NCBI GenBank assembly: GCA_029204225.1
Contig: CM055097.1
Span: 35,030,804-35,094,803 of the forward strand
DNA from: Diphasiastrum complanatum
Taxonomy: Eukaryota > Streptophyta > Lycopodiopsida > Lycopodiales > Lycopodiaceae
Direction: 5' to 3'
Length of the DNA stretch: 64,000 nt
A program made the position numbers and the translations under genes. Positions 24,293 through 36,360 of the stretch are shown piece after piece (the stretch's first letter is position 1; each line of letters starts with the position of its first letter). Below the pieces are notes generated by a model. It made no database searches and had not been told where the DNA came from. It saw only the letters and a program-made list of their open reading frames with translations.

Positions 24293-24348
24293 GTACTAAT
24301 TATGAGTTTTGCCCATGTATTATTCAACATCCCTCGATTTGCAAGTGA
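24293..24348 (+). CDS. Putative secreted Cys-containing peptide, exon 2
   Basis: It follows acceptor TTGCAG. In the frame set by exon 1 (one carried base) it reads C-TNYEFCPCIIQHPSICK and stops at TGA 24346-24348. It supplies all four Cys of the predicted mature peptide (the first is split by the intron). The other open frame here (24158-24421, VLIMSFAHVLF...) would need a different exon phase and is less likely. No copy of this exon was found near the paralogues. Cys spacing C-x5-C-x-C-x7-C is suggestive of disulfide pairing but matches no family I can name. Confidence 0.4.
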
Positions 24349-26330
24349 ACGGATGATTCCATCACAAGACGATAGTATTGATTCAATCCTACAACAATAT
24401 GTGACGTGCTATTCTGCATAGCACCTTTGTGCATCACCACTAAGCACAAAGCATGAATAGTTTCTCAACACTGGTGTACTCTTTGGAATTCAGTTTTAGA
24501 TTAGCGACATGGTTGTATAATTTTATTGGATGATCAAATCAGAAATTAAATCAATCTTACTTTTAAAGTCTTTGCTCCATTCCTTCTGCTCCTTACTTTT
24601 AAGTCTTGAAACATTCGCATACTCGCATTACCATAGTAGAGGATGGTTGGAGTATGGATACACTCACATAACTCTTGATAGGTATCAAGGAATTATTGAA
24701 CATGTAATCTCTTATTCAATTGTATTGTGGGAGAGATTCTTGAGTAGTCATGATTGCCTTGGCATATCAATTATGTTTGGTCCATGAAACATTATTTCTT
24801 GAAATTAGTTTGGTCAAATATCCTTTTGCAACATTTTTCAAAATTATTTCAAACCCATGTACAAAATTCATGAACTTGTTGCCACTAATATTTGATTAAA
24901 CCATTGAGATACAGAGTTGCAAATTGACTATATGAAGATTATATTTACTGTGGAAACAAAATTAGTCATCCATAAGACTCTTCCGTATCTTCACATCAAT
25001 AAAATAGAAATATCCAACAAAACCAAGAAATATCTAATAATTCTTGCTTCGCCTTCGCCCTTGATAGTGGACATCCCATGATCATTTGTATTGTTGATTG
25101 AAAATTATGCACATTCTTTTCTATATAAGATTTCATTATAGGTTGAAGGCATGAGACAACATTAAATTTTGTTCTGGATTCTCTTTAACAAAAACAATCT
25201 AATGACACACTTGGTTATACTAATGTAAGAGCTATTTTTCCCAATAGAATACCACTTTTGAGTGCATAAATACTAAACATATTGCACTATTGCTTAAATT
25301 CATTCCATCCAAAATTAACAACATTGCACTGCTCACATTGCTAACAGGTTTTTGCAAGTCCTATGACATAAGATTTCAATCACACCACTCCATCACAATC
25401 GTCTCCATGATTCCAGTAGAAATACATGATTAGTATTGTCAAACTATTATTCCACTGTCAATATTTTTCCTACTCCTCTCCATTGTCACATTTTTATAAG
25501 TCTTTTTCTTAATGGATGGAGTAAATTATTCATGTGGTTCTACTAATTTCAATATTTGACCTTTGAAAAGTGATTACAGTCATCTTTCGTCAAGATCTAT
25601 TTCAACTAGAAGCTTTTCTAGTGGTTTTTGGAATCTATTACTAAGTTGACTAGTGCAATTTCGTCTAGTATAAACCTCGATACCTATGAGTTGTTGTGAG
25701 AAATCTATGTATGAACTACCATCATCACATTTTCTACAAATTGGAATATACACACCTTTACGAGCATTATTAAGTGGGTGGGATTGCAATCAAATAAATA
25801 AGTGAAATCTCATTGCTTCATGGTTGATTATAGAGCATAGGCTATATATTGGCTTTAATGCCATCATGGGCTACTAACCATCGGAGTATTAGTGTCTAGG
25901 ATCATGGGAAAGGAAATGTAGGTTACTGGTTTTGTTACAGCATAGGTCTATTATATCATATATTCTATAGAATTTGTTGATCCATCAATAATTGGTATTA
26001 TCATGCAATTATTACTATGTGATGATTAAAAACACAATTTATAGCATCGTGGTTGGTGGCATTACACCACCGTAGGCTAAAAGAGATATTCTGAGTATAG
26101 TGGCGATGTTGGAAATTTGTTTTGATGACCTGCTAAAATTTCACAATAGCCCCTCCAGTTGCTTAGTGGCATTTGCAAGCCAAATCAGTTCCAAACGTGA
26201 AATGGCTTCTACTTGACACTCCTGACTATCCGCTCCCTAAAAGGGCTGACTACCTATCTCTGAAAGGGACAAAAGAGATTCGACATCCACTGAGCAATGT
26301 TTCCATGGACAACACTCTATTTTGGGGTAA
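24349..26330. other. No gene seen
   Basis: About 2 kb downstream of the peptide gene. It holds a faint relative of the 3440/15818 repeat near 25380-25460 and otherwise short frames without motifs. It may include the 3' UTR of the gene at its left end. Confidence 0.45.
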
Positions 26331-26448
26331 ATGAGGTATTGTCAATAAGTTTGCGGCCATAAGCATAAACAAATAGCGTGAATAACATGAGAAGAAGATG
26401 AAGCGTCATCAAAATAAACATTAATGATGCATGGCGGTGAATCACCAT
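26331..26448 (-). pseudogene. Paralogue of secreted-peptide exon 1 (copy 2)
   Basis: Minus strand from ATG at 26448: MVIHRHASLMFILMT, a hydrophobic core, then AYGRKLIDNTS. It is 118 nt, the same as exon 1 at 17429, with about eleven residue changes and no indel. The signal-peptide character and the KLIDN motif are kept. At the splice position the sequence reads TCAT-TTACC where copy 1 has TCAT-GTATG, so the donor GT is gone; read through, the frame stops five codons later. No exon 2 was recognised downstream. This is either a broken copy or one with a different gene structure. The promoter block upstream (26450-26600) is well conserved with copy 1. A gypsy LTR starts at 26635, just beyond it. 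Confidence 0.5.
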
Positions 26449-26610
26449 ATTATAACTTATCTCCTTGTGTAAAAGAAAAAAAGTGATATCATTTATGCTC
26501 AAAAGATAATCAGTATGCTTTTCCAATACAATTCACACAATGATTGAATTGCTAGATTTAGTATTTATAGTATTCCAATTGCTTATACTCTCAAAGGGTA
26601 TCTGTGTGTG
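26449..26610 (-). promoter_or_regulatory. Promoter and 5' UTR of copy 2
   Basis: On the minus strand GGAATACTATAAATACTAAA again gives the TATA box, followed by leader sequence close to that at 17320-17428 (CATTGTGTGAATTGTATTGG, AAGGAGATAA). Homology fades just before the gypsy LTR at 26635. Confidence 0.5.
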
Positions 26611-26634
26611 GAAGGGGCGTGGGAGAGACTATTA

Positions 26635-27147
26635 TGTCCATGACCGGTACATAGGATACAGTATACTCCTAGTCTTGGATACACGGTACTCTAGTGAAAC
26701 AAGCTGTTAGTTATGCCTCGTCATATTGGACGTGACCCGATAGTAACTAATATCCTTGTGAGACCCAGAACACACTAAATGGAGTTTAGACAAGGCATGA
26801 GATAGTGTATGCATGTGTAGAGTTATCAATAGCAATTCTATGAATAGTTGGCCCATGCTTAGGACTCTATTCTAGGTGAATCTATGTATAGGAAACTTAG
26901 GGCTATGCATGGCTATGTGCCCCGGATGCTTTCGGCTCTATATGGGTCCAAACCCGTCCTACTCTTGATTATGGTTGTGGATTCAATGCCAGGCTCTCAC
27001 TCTATATTCATGTTTCTTGTTCCTTGGCTTGAGGGTGAAGCTTTTAGAGTTTGATTGGATGCTTCTACTTGGTTGGGTGGTTTCTCCATAGTGTGTTATC
27101 CATTGTGTTTGTGATTTGTAAACAGGATCTAAGGAGCTTCCCTTATG
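26635..27147 (+). repeat. Probable gypsy 5' LTR
   Basis: It starts TGTCCATGACC next to the peptide-gene promoter relic and ends just before a GGTATCAGAGC primer motif (about 27150-27160). The start is inferred from where promoter homology stops. No second copy is in the window, so the length of about 513 bp is tentative. Confidence 0.5.
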
Positions 27148-28875
27148 GTGGTATCAGAGCAAGGCTTACAAGTTTGGAGAGGTGGTGCTTTTCATTGGAG
27201 CTTGGTGGTAATCAACTAGTATTCTCATCCAAGGAGAGGAAGAAGGTTGCAAGTTGGTGGATCTTCCCAGTTTCAATTTGCATGATCCATATCTCTCTCA
27301 AATTCATTGTGGTTTATGGAGAATTGTGCTAGGAAATCAATTTTGATTGTCTTTTTGGAGTTTTAGCATGTGTAGCTCAAAACTAGTTATGGATCTGAAA
27401 TTTTTTAGCAAGTTAATTCACTTTGAAGTAGTTGAAATTCAGGTTGCATGTTGGATTTTCCCATGTATTTGGATTCTAGGTTCTTTTGTGGTCAAATTTG
27501 GCTTGTTTTCCATGATTTTGGCACAAAATTGATGGTAGAATTCAAATCCAGCAAGTTCAGATCAATTGGTTGGTTATAACTCTATATATTGGGTTGCATG
27601 TGGATTTGGAAAACGTTCTTGCCATTAAATTCCAATTGGGCATGGTGAAAAAACCTAGAAAGGGCCAAAATTCATGATTTTTGCTTGTTTTATCATGAAA
27701 TTGGATGGTAGGAGGTTGTTGAACATCAATTGAAGCTGGGAAAAGATGAATCATAGTCTTTTGAAGTTAGAGCCAAGTATTCCAGCAATTTGGTTTGTAC
27801 GAAGTTCCAAAGTGTCAAAAATTGACCAATTTTGGTGAGTTTTTGGGGGTGGATTTCTCTAAATCCATAAGGGAATCATTCTGGATTTTTTACAGCATGA
27901 TTTGTATTTCTTTTTACCTTCCCAGCAAGCTGTCAGACCTGTAAATTGATGGGTAGAGGCTTATGTTTCAATTCCATCAAGTTTGTAGCAATTTTGACTT
28001 CTAGAAATCAAAAATTCATGGTTCTCAGCCCATACTGCTTCATAGGATCTATGTGAAGCTTCATGGAACTCTAAGAGACCATTCAAGACTATTTGGATCA
28101 TCAATTTTAGGCTCGGTTGAGTGTTTGCAAGTTTTTAGGCTGATTGGGCTTGAAAAAGTGTCCTTTACAAGTTATTTGGTTGTTCTGAACTCACATGTGT
28201 GAATTCTACATGGCAAGTTGACATGGCAACTGTCTTGTTCACTAGGTTTCCCTCTGTACTGAGCTTTACAACACCCAATTTGGTGTCCTGTAGCCAAAGA
28301 TATGATCATTTGAAGTTTTGCAATTTTGTGAGCAAAATTGGTAGAATTTCAAATTGTTCTGATTGCATGCATGTCAATTTTCTATTTTGAGGTACTGTAC
28401 TTGCATGGAATGTCTGCATGTTGATTCTCAGAGTGATTCTGACATGCATGAGTGGTTTAGATCTGTTTTGAATGGTTATACACATATAGCTGACAATTTC
28501 CGTAGAACTTGATTTTACGTAGAATTTTGTAATTGTGGAAAATCAATTTAATGTCGCATGTCTTGCATGCCTGATGGACATTAATGTAGTAAAGTTAAAA
28601 ATTGAACAGTGAACCAAATTTTTTATTTCGGTTGCTTAATAACTGACATTGATTTTTTACGAATTTTTAGAAAACGTAAAAAATTTAAAAAAATATTAAA
28701 AGTGCGAAAACTCAAAACTTTTAGTTTTTTTCAATTTCTTGTAGTATCTATGAAATTGACTAAAAATACTTATTTGACCATGTGGAGTCAATTTTAGTCG
28801 ATTTTAGTCAACTGTGTTTCACTATGAGTTAATCTGATATTAACTAAATTTAGTAATTTCCAGGATAGATATATC
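27148..28875 (+). other. Leader of the plus-strand gypsy
   Basis: It runs from the primer site TGGTATCAGAGCAAGG (27149-27164) to the gag start. About 1.7 kb, T-rich, without coding motifs. Frames of 60-93 codons here lack any signature. Confidence 0.5.
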
Positions 28876-28878
28876 GAG

Positions 28879-30202
28879 ATGGCCGAAGAAACTTCAAATC
28901 AAGCTACGAATCCAGGTGTGTCATCTTATATGGTGATTTGTCAACAGTTTGAGTATAGCGCTCAATGATATGAATAATCGGAATCAGATGAGAGATCAGC
29001 AAATGGAGATTCTGTTGAATCAAGTCAAATTGATGTCTTCACCCAATCTCGGTTTTCAACCGGAGGTTTATGCGGGGGAGAAGAAGGAGAAGAAACCTGA
29101 AGTCATCGAGGACTGGCTGGCCAAGTGGAGTAGTTACTTCAATCTGCACGGTGTTCCTGATGAGAAGAAAATTAAAAGCGTTGTGTTGTTCTTACGCGGC
29201 AAAGCGTCATCGTGGTGGCGAGATTTACCAATGAAGCCAACTACTTGGGATGCGTTTGCTGAAGTTTTCAAGAAAGCTTTTGTAGTTGCTGATGACGTTG
29301 ACTACTACCTGAAGTTCGTGAATTGCAAGATGGGTACAAAGAGTTTAGACTCTTATATCCAGAAATTCATGGACCTATGGAAGAGGGTTCCATCATTCGA
29401 TGCGAAGTTGGCACTTTGGCAGTTTGTCCTAGGTTTGCCAACCGACTATCAGAACGAATGCAGGCGAAATGTGCTTCAAAACCTCGAGGATGCGTTTCGG
29501 ATTGCGAAAGCATATGATTCTATAGTGGTGGCATCCAGGAAGTAGTTTGCACAAATTCCAACCACTTTGAAAACCAAGAAGGGTAAGAAGCGCGGTTCAG
29601 ACCAAGCCAAATACTTTGATGAATTAGATCAGGCATCATTAGAACCCAAGAAGCCGAAGAGAAAAAGATTTAAGAAATATATGTCTCGGAAAAAGGCTAA
29701 GAAAGAGAACTTATGTTTCGTTTGTAAGAAGCTTGGACATATGATGAAATTTTGTCTAGAAAGAAAAAAGGTGTCTACTCACATGATTGAGATCCTAGGA
29801 GGCAATGGTAAGACTTTGGAAATTAACCTGACTGATTATGATTGTGAATGTTCTTTTAGTACTACTTCTTTCATGCCTAATGAAATTTTTCATTTAATTG
29901 GCACAGTTAAAGGTCAAGAAGTGAGTAGCTTATTGGACAGTGGTTCAACTCATAATTTTATTGATTCTCTTCTTGTGCAGAAACTCAGCTTGGAAACTGA
30001 AGCCAACAATCATAGATATAAAGTTTATCTAGCTTCAGGAGCAGAGTTGGAGACTTGGAACATAAAAGTCCCGAAGCTCCCAGTTTTGATGCAAGGACAT
30101 ACAAAATTAGTTAATTTTTATATTTTAGACTTAGCCTGTACTGATTTAATCTTAGGTTACGAATTGATTTTGAGAGCATGTTCAACCTTTCAAGGAGGGT
30201 GA
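28879..30202 (+). pseudogene. Ty3/gypsy Gag and protease
   Basis: The frame opens near 28879 (MAEETSNQATNPG), shifts near 28960 and continues as gag. The retrotrans_gag core has EVIEDWLAKWSSYFNLHGVP, VVLFLRGKASSWWRDLP and LDSYIQKFMDLWKRV, then a stop at 29543. It reopens at 29567 with a Lys-rich segment, the zinc knuckle CFVCKKLGHMMKFC (about 29730-29775) and the retropepsin LLDSGSTHNFIDSLLV (about 29930-29980) with D-S-G intact, ending at 30202. RT follows at once. The order gag-PR-RT marks gypsy. The copy is damaged by one stop and at least one shift; gag and PR domains are otherwise well kept. Confidence 0.8.
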
Positions 30203-30215
30203 TAAGATAGTTACA

Positions 30216-31435
30216 TTGTTTGACAGTAATTTTGTATGTCCGTTGGATCAAATTTCTACAGTTAATGAAATGGAGACATTGGATTATTCTAAGTATGAAG
30301 TTTTTTTAATATGTGCTATTCCAGTTGTGGATGTTCTTGAAATGAATCTAAATGGTTGTGAATTCTCAGCAATTCTTAACTTAGTAAATTTAGACCATGA
30401 ACAAGTAGTGAAAAAACAAATCATAAATGAATTTAGGAATGTTTTCCTATCTGAATTACCTCATGGTTTACCACCGCCTAGGTCAGTAGACCACATGATT
30501 GAGTTACTTCCAAGAAGTCAACTTGTCTCTAGACAACCTTATAGGTTCTCTCAGAAAAAGGAGACAGAGATTTCAAATTAAATAGAAAATTATCTGAAGA
30601 TGGGACATATACAACCTAGTACATCACCATGGAGCATTCATATTCTTCTTAAAGCGAAGAAAGATGCAGGTTTTCGGATGTGTGTGGATTACAAGGGTCT
30701 TAATAAAGTGACTATCAAAAATAAATATCCATTACCCAGGATGGATGACCTTGTAGATCGCTTGGGTGGATCTCGGTATTTCACCAAGATAGATCTCATG
30801 ACAGGGTACCATCAAGTAAGAATTAGGTCGGAAGATGTCCAAAAGACAGGATTTCATTCTAGATTTGGTCATTATGAATCCTTAGTATTTTGCCATTTGG
30901 ATTAACGAATGCTCTAGCAACGTTCCAGCAAATGATGAACGATTTATTTCGTGCATATTTGGGGAAGTTCATGGTTGTATTCTTAGACAACATTCTCGTT
31001 TACTGGAAAAATCCTTGGTGGAACACGTAGAACACTTAAAAATCATCTTGATGAAACTCCGTCGAGAGTTACTCTACGCTAAAGAGTCCAAGTGTGAATT
31101 CTTTAAGCAAGAGTTGCTTTATCTCGGTCATAAGGTCATAGTAAATGGGATCAAGATTGACGAAGATAAAATCAAGATTGTGATTGAGTGGCCAATTCCG
31201 GGAACTATGAGGCAAGTAAAGTCATTTTTGGGTTTTACACTTTTCTTCAAGAGATTTATTGAGGATTATGCTAAGTTAGCAGCACCACTTAATAATCTGA
31301 AAAAATGGTTTGTTGCATCTATTATATATTCCAGATAAGAAATGGGAAAGCATATCTATGGATTTTGTAGTTGGACTTCCAAAGACCCAACAACAATATG
31401 ATTCTATTTGGGTTGTAGTGGATCAATTATCTAAG
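30216..31435 (+). pseudogene. Ty3/gypsy RT with internal deletion into integrase
   Basis: RT runs through FRNVFLSELPHGLPPPRSVDH, a stop near 30580, then [33 protein letters not shown] and a frameshift at about 30905. The catalytic box reads VVFLDNILVYW near 30971-31006, where F/YxDD is expected: the second Asp is Asn. EHLKIILMKLRRELLYAK and VKSFLGFTLFFKRFIEDYAKLAAPL follow. At about 31315 the RNase H is skipped and integrase codons appear in another frame (ISMDFVVGLPKTQQQYDSIW), then sequence is lost by 31440. The deletion, the active-site change and the stops make this RT inactive. No 3' LTR is present. Confidence 0.8.
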
Positions 31436-31439
31436 CAAA

Positions 31440-31579
31440 TTGGTTCCCTCCAATTCGTTTGCACACTTTTTCAAATTTGAATAGTAGGGAGGTAGGAATT
31501 GGCCAATAGGAATTGAGGCCAAGACCCTAAAATCCAGTATATAGAGTGGTAATTTTGAATCATTTGTACATGTTCTCTC
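31440..31579. other. Unassigned junction sequence
   Basis: A short stretch between the gypsy integrase break and a copia LTR. No signature. Confidence 0.4.
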
Positions 31580-31932
31580 ACTTAGAATTTGCTTTGCACA
31601 GGAACACAGATCATGCTACATAGTAACACAGACTGAAAACACTCTTTACAGCAAGCTCAAATAGCGACTATATTTCTCAAAATGAAATTACACTGTACAT
31701 ATAGTTGTTCACTCAGACAACCCATGCATGACACCCAAGTTGTCGTTGGCGGGACGCGTGTCCCGTCGACTTGCCTCGTGGCGAGGCCAACTGATCCTTA
31801 TCAATTGATAGGACCCACAGTATAGTAACACAATGACTCTACTTTAATTCTAACTCTCTCCCTTAAAGTAGAGTCTACTTTTTATACAGTCATATACATA
31901 GCTTTAAAGTCAACAAACTTTAAGTACAGATG
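31580..31932 (-). repeat. Copia family A 3' LTR with 3' internal end
   Basis: 31580-31855 (276 bp) matches the LTRs at 8915 and 13224. 31856-31932 matches the last ~80 bp before the 3' LTR at 8830-8914, including the purine tract. So this is the 3' end of a minus-strand family A element; the rest was lost at 31932. Confidence 0.8.
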
Positions 31933-32450
31933 ACAGGATCATCATTGGCCATTGTCCTACTCTCATCAACTCTAACATCTCTCATTGTTTTCATAGTGTT
32001 TGTGTTTGGCATGTAGACTCTATAGTATGACAAATTGAGTCATCATGAGTCTGATGCACCTGATCTGCAGGTAGGCAAACTTCAGTTGATATAGATTACC
32101 TTTTCTTTTGTCTTGAGCGATCAGAGTACTGGTACTGGCATCAACCACGTTGCATGCTTCGTCCAAAAACGTCACATGCATTCCCGCATCTGCTATTCTT
32201 GCTATAGAATGCAAGTCTTGCTGCAGTGTAGGCACAAACAGAACATCTTTGAGTCATCTATCTCTGCCATTGGTGTTGAGCAACAGTGAAACAATATCAT
32301 TCACTTGATGTTTAGATCCATTTCCAAGAACTATGAATCTTGAAGGATCTGCACTTCTGAAATTAGACATGATTTGACTTGATGTCACGAAGTGTGAGGT
32401 GGCTCCTGAATCTAGGATTACTATGTCCGTGGATCTTCTATAGTGGTCAT
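31933..32450 (-). pseudogene. Copia protease and pre-integrase fragment
   Basis: Minus strand: ILDSGATSHFVTSSQIMSNF (protease, about 32350-32430), PSRFIVLGNGSKHQVNDI, then VPTLQQDLHSIARIADAGMH (32170-32235) leading to KGNLYQLKFA. This is the copia protease and GAG-pre-integrase region, but of a lineage different from the family A pieces beside it. It is broken at both ends, against family A sequence at 31932 and gypsy codons at about 32450. Confidence 0.65.
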
Positions 32451-32454
32451 TGGG

Positions 32455-33486
32455 TTGGATCAGGACACTATCTGATTTATCATATGTTGTTGATGACCAA
32501 TCGTCATAAACTTTAACAGGCTTGACATGGCCAGTTGAGTCAACAGTGACTTGTTTATCATTATTTCCAAAGGTGATTTTGCTATGCTTCCAATCTTAAA
32601 CAACACCTGCCAGCTAGAGCCAGGGTGTACCAAGAAGGAGTTTATAAGTACTGGCATCCTCTGGTAAGTCTAAGATGACACAATCGATCACAAATTTGAC
32701 ACCTGCTATTCGAACTTTAATATTTGATAAGTGACCAGCAGGATCTGTAACTTGTTGATCATCCATGCAAAGTTTGTATTGTGGTTGATCGAGGGTATGG
32801 AAACCCCATGACTTTACCAAGGACAAAGCCATTATATTAACACCTGATCTGCTATCAAGGATAGCAGATACTGCGGGATAGTCTTTATAGGACAAAGGCA
32901 GGGTGATGCTAGTCCCCTTAGCAACACCTATATCTAACAGATTCATAGGAATCTGGAGAATTTTAGGAATCTCTTCTGGTTTTCGCTATTCATCAGGAAT
33001 AGTAGAAAGCTGAAAACTACGATGGATATATCGTTGAATCCCAGTGAATAATTTTATTGCGCTATGGAATGGCATGGTGAGTTGAGCTTGCAGGAGGCCA
33101 AAAAATATTTCAAGTCCATGTAGGGATTGCTCTTTGTTAGGGATCTGAACAGATAACAGACTTTCTATATGTCCTTCCTCTTGAAAAAACTCCTCTTGAA
33201 ATTCATTGTATTGCCTTTGTTCCACTTTTGGGTCTGGGTAGTCTTTGGGTAATGTGGAAGCTGTCAAGTGGCTTCCATTCGGGTCAACTGATTTTGCATT
33301 GTTTTGTTGTTGTTCTTGTTGTTGGTGGTGTGCTCTAGTTAGAACTCTAACAGGTTCGGATGATATATGACGTGCTGGAAGAAAGTTGTTAGGTTGTTTA
33401 GGACAATGCTTGAAATTGTGTTTGCGAACACAGTTTGGACATTCCGCATGGTATTGGTTTTTAACTTTAGTGTCTTGTTTCACCAC
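32455..33486 (-). pseudogene. Ty3/gypsy gag C-terminus and protease
   Basis: Minus strand from 33486: ECPNCVRKHNFKHCPKQ, a Gln/Asn-rich spacer (HHQQQEQQQNN), then EIFFGLLQAQLTMPFHSAI, ending at 32986. It reopens at 32946 with the retropepsin region YPAVSAILDSRSGVNIMALS; the expected D-S-G is D-S-R, so the protease is probably dead. KLLLGTPWL follows at 32614-32640, then WKHSKITFGNNDKQVTV. The gag part matches the plus-strand remnant at 2880-3400. The fragment ends against copia protease codons at about 32450. Confidence 0.7.
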
Positions 33487-33540
33487 AAATAAAGCAGCAG
33501 TTGCTTATTGGTCCTGTGGCGATAACATAACCATCTTGGA

Positions 33541-33645
33541 TGGCTAGCTATGCTGGATTTTCTAGTGGTGTGAAATACTTATCTCGTTTGCACGAGCCGC
33601 TTGTCCACTCTGATGTGTGTGGACCGATGAAAACAGACTCTAGGC
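33541..33645 (+). pseudogene. Copia integrase entry fragment
   Basis: Plus strand VKYLSRLHEPLVHSDVCGPMK corresponds to the zinc-to-core junction of copia integrase, with the first catalytic Asp in HSD. About 100 bp only. It is related to the piece at 38791. Confidence 0.55.
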
Positions 33646-35424
33646 CTCAGGATGTAGGTAGGTAAGGGTCGAGGGTAAGGCATGGTGCTATGGGACACCA
33701 TGGCTTACATGAGATCCGAGCTTGCTTGATGGTGGTCTGTAGCTCCAGTGCACGGGGGCGAGGTGGCAGTACCTCTATGGTTGGGTGGTAACATAGCGTT
33801 CGTCACTTGTTTGTACTTTAGCAATGATCGGCATGACGATGGAGGCCACCGATCATTGTGAATAAGGTGCAATCGCTCTAACTTATGTTATTGGTTGGTT
33901 TGAGCTTTTAGCTGATGTTTTTAAAGGCTTAGTTGATTTTGTTGAATCGATCTGAACAACTTTGCTTTTTGGTTCGTCTCAATCTGAGGTCGTTTTGATT
34001 GAAAACGAACCACCTTTGCTAGCTACGGTGGTAGTAGCCGGTTTCTTTTGAATGTTTTACAGTTTTTAAAACTTCAAAATCCGATTTTGTTTTTGGCCTT
34101 ATTTTGGGCTTTGGAAAGTCGAATTTTTTTTTTTTGTATGCAAAGTTTTTCTTTGTTACAAAAAAATTCGCCAAAAAAAAAAAAATTCCTCGGGCACCCG
34201 CGCGTCCGCGCGGATCTGCACGCCTGCCTGCTGGTTTCTGTACCGTCCTCTATCAAATCTTTCTGTGCCTTTTTCTAGGCAGCCGTTGTAGTTTGCGGGA
34301 CTCCCACACATCTGCTTACTGAAGGAGCTTTCTTTATGTATAATAATTACTCTTCACAGATTCCTTAACTCTTGGTTGTAAAGGATTTTGTGTACCTTAA
34401 AAGTACAATACACCTGGATATGTTGAGGAAGTTTGCAAAGGCTAAAAAAGCTTTGCTTTTCTCAACGTAGGTTGCAAAGCCTTGTTTAGTCAACGTAAAC
34501 TTTGAACTTGATTGCAACCTGTTTGTACTTGTAAAGTACATAGTAAACTTTGAAACTTTGTTTCAAAGTTTTTATTGCTTAACTTTTAATCTAAAAGTTA
34601 TTCTAGTTTACAAAGTTTTTATACTAAGTTATAAAACTTAGTCTCAAAGTTTGTAAATAAAAGCTTTTGTAAACTTTGAATTTCGTTCAACTAAATTTTG
34701 AAGAAAGGGGGGGAGAAAAAAACCAAAAGTACACAATTGTACTTGCAGGCTGTACCTGCTATAGGTACAGACCTGTGTACCCTTTTTTTGTTTTTCTTAA
34801 CCTCTTTCTTGGGCTTAATCCTCCTCTCTATAATCTTCCACCTACACACCAAGAAAAAATGGTAAATCCTTCATCCTTTTCACTGTTGGGGAGGAAATTT
34901 GATGTTTTTTCCTCCACCTCCTTCTCATGAACGTACAGTTGTACCTGCACTTTCTCCTTTGCCTAAGGACAAGCCTTATAGGAGATTTAGGTGTATCTTT
35001 AGGCCATAGACCATGAGGTCAAGGCGGTGACCCAAAAGTTGGGTGGGGACGTGACCCAAGTGACCCTCTGGTGAGGTGGCGTAAAGAGGGTGGTGGCCAT
35101 GTGAGTTGAGGGTAGGTGGACCCCATAAGAGGATGCCACTTGTTTTAGGTGCCCATGGTGTAAAGAGGGTGGTGGCCATGTGAGTTGAGGGTAGGTGGAC
35201 CCCATAAGGGGATGCCACTTGTTTTAGGTGGTGACCATAAGGCCCGCCACCCGGCAAGGCCTTTTTAAGAAGGAAAAGAAGTGGGATGGTGGGTATAGGC
35301 TCCATTTCCATCATTGAGGTGCTTATTGTGGCTTAGTCTCCTTGAGTAGTGGTCTCAAGTTCTCTAAGTCCTTTTGTTGCGATGCCCTTGTAGTTTTTTT
35401 CTTTGCCTTCTTCCTTAGTGTGCC
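33646..35424. other. Leader-like region with short repeats, no gene
   Basis: Contents: G+C-rich patch CACCCGCGCGTCCGCGCGG near 34193; a block at 34430-34690 where AAACTTTG and CAAAGTTT recur about ten times in both orientations; a GTAC-rich patch near 34735-34785; and the 79-bp duplication at 35081-35230. It probably belongs to the gypsy element whose gag begins at 35425. Confidence 0.45.
35081..35230 (+). repeat. 79-bp tandem duplication
   Basis: GTAAAGAGGGTGGTGGCCAT starts at 35081 and again at 35160. The two units are nearly identical through ATGCCACTTGTTTTAGGTG, differing mainly AAGAGG/AAGGGG. Confidence 0.9.
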
Positions 35425-35604
35425 ATGGACCCTATTATGCCCTCGGGTGAAGGACCATCTTCACCACCTCCTCCTCTTGATGTAGACACTAACCAGCTTG
35501 TTCAGGCCCTAAATATGCTGCAAAATCATATTTTAGAAAAGCAGGCCAAGCATGACGCGACCGAGCAAGAGTGGCGTTCTTTGACGCACCGGAGCCGGAG
35601 CCCA
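35425..35604 (+). pseudogene. Gypsy gag N-terminus
   Basis: Met at 35425 opens MDPIMPSGEGPSSPPPPLDV, then QLVQALNMLQNHILEKQAKH, a likely helical segment. The frame runs into minisatellite codons and stops at about 35748. The gag block seen at 2490 resumes at 36361. Confidence 0.5.
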
Positions 35605-35780
35605 TCGTTCAAATCTCAACCGAAGAGCCTGTATCAAATCTCAACCAACGAGATTCTATCAAATCTCGACCGACGAGTTTTTGATCAGGTCTCGACCGAA
35701 GGGTTTCGAACAAATCTTGACCGGAGGTTCTGGTCCAATCCCGACTGAAGGAATTCCTCAAAATCTTAACCGGACCAAAT
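35605..35780 (+). repeat. 25-26-bp minisatellite in gypsy gag
   Basis: About seven units of the form CAAATCTCGACCGACGAGTT with drift. They translate as QISTNEILSNLDRR-like repeats. Confidence 0.75.
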
Positions 35781-35919
35781 CCACGCCAGACCACAGAATT
35801 TTAAAACAACAATCGGAGCTGACGAGTACAACGGACATTAGATCCGATAGCTTGAATCGACGATCTATATTTGATGTTTTTCAGAGCTATATCTGATGAT
35901 CCACACAAACTGCCAACTT

Positions 35920-36290
35920 CACACCGTAAAACCGTAGCAACTGCAACGAGCAACCAGCTATCACATTCATCTGAATTGAAGCACATTACGGCCATAGCGA
36001 CCGCATTGAGCCGTAGTGACCGCCTTGAGCCGTAGCCATCACAAACAACCAAACCCCAACTATCGCATTCAAACCGCAATCAAATCGCAACCGACTCCAT
36101 TCAACTGCACCTCACCTCCATTCGTCCTTGAATCGCAACCCACCGCATTCGACCACAAACAACTGCACACCGACTGCCTCCACCCTCGAACCGTGTAGAA
36201 CGAATTCAACCATTCCAACCACATTCAACTGCAAACTGGTCGCATTCCAACTGCATCCACCGTGGAATCGTAGCACCCACATTTCAAACA
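35920..36290 (+). repeat. Second degenerate minisatellite (GCATTCAACTGCAACC-like)
   Basis: CGCATTCAAACCGCAA, CCATTCAACTGCACC, CACATTCAACTGCAAAC and GCATTCCAACTGCATCC repeat irregularly, with unit sizes of about 15-35 bp. Confidence 0.55.
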
Positions 36291-36360
36291 AATAATCCAA
36301 CAAGTTAAGTTACCAAAGAGTCCAAGAGGCCTATTTCCACAATCCTATGTTACTCTAGAG

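Noticed and set aside
24158-24421. 87-codon frame over exon 2 of the peptide gene
   Set aside because: It runs through the acceptor region in a phase that the exon 1 donor cannot supply, and it has no signal or motif.
34048-34322. Phe-rich frames near 34.1 kb
   Set aside because: Produced by T and A homopolymer runs; no motif.
34976-35314. 112-codon His/Pro-rich minus-strand ORF
   Set aside because: It owes its length to the 79-bp duplication (not a multiple of three), which repeats the text in shifted frames; no other support.
35425-35748. Repeat-containing 107-codon ORF as a stand-alone gene
   Set aside because: It begins as gypsy gag and then runs into minisatellite; better read as a broken gag.
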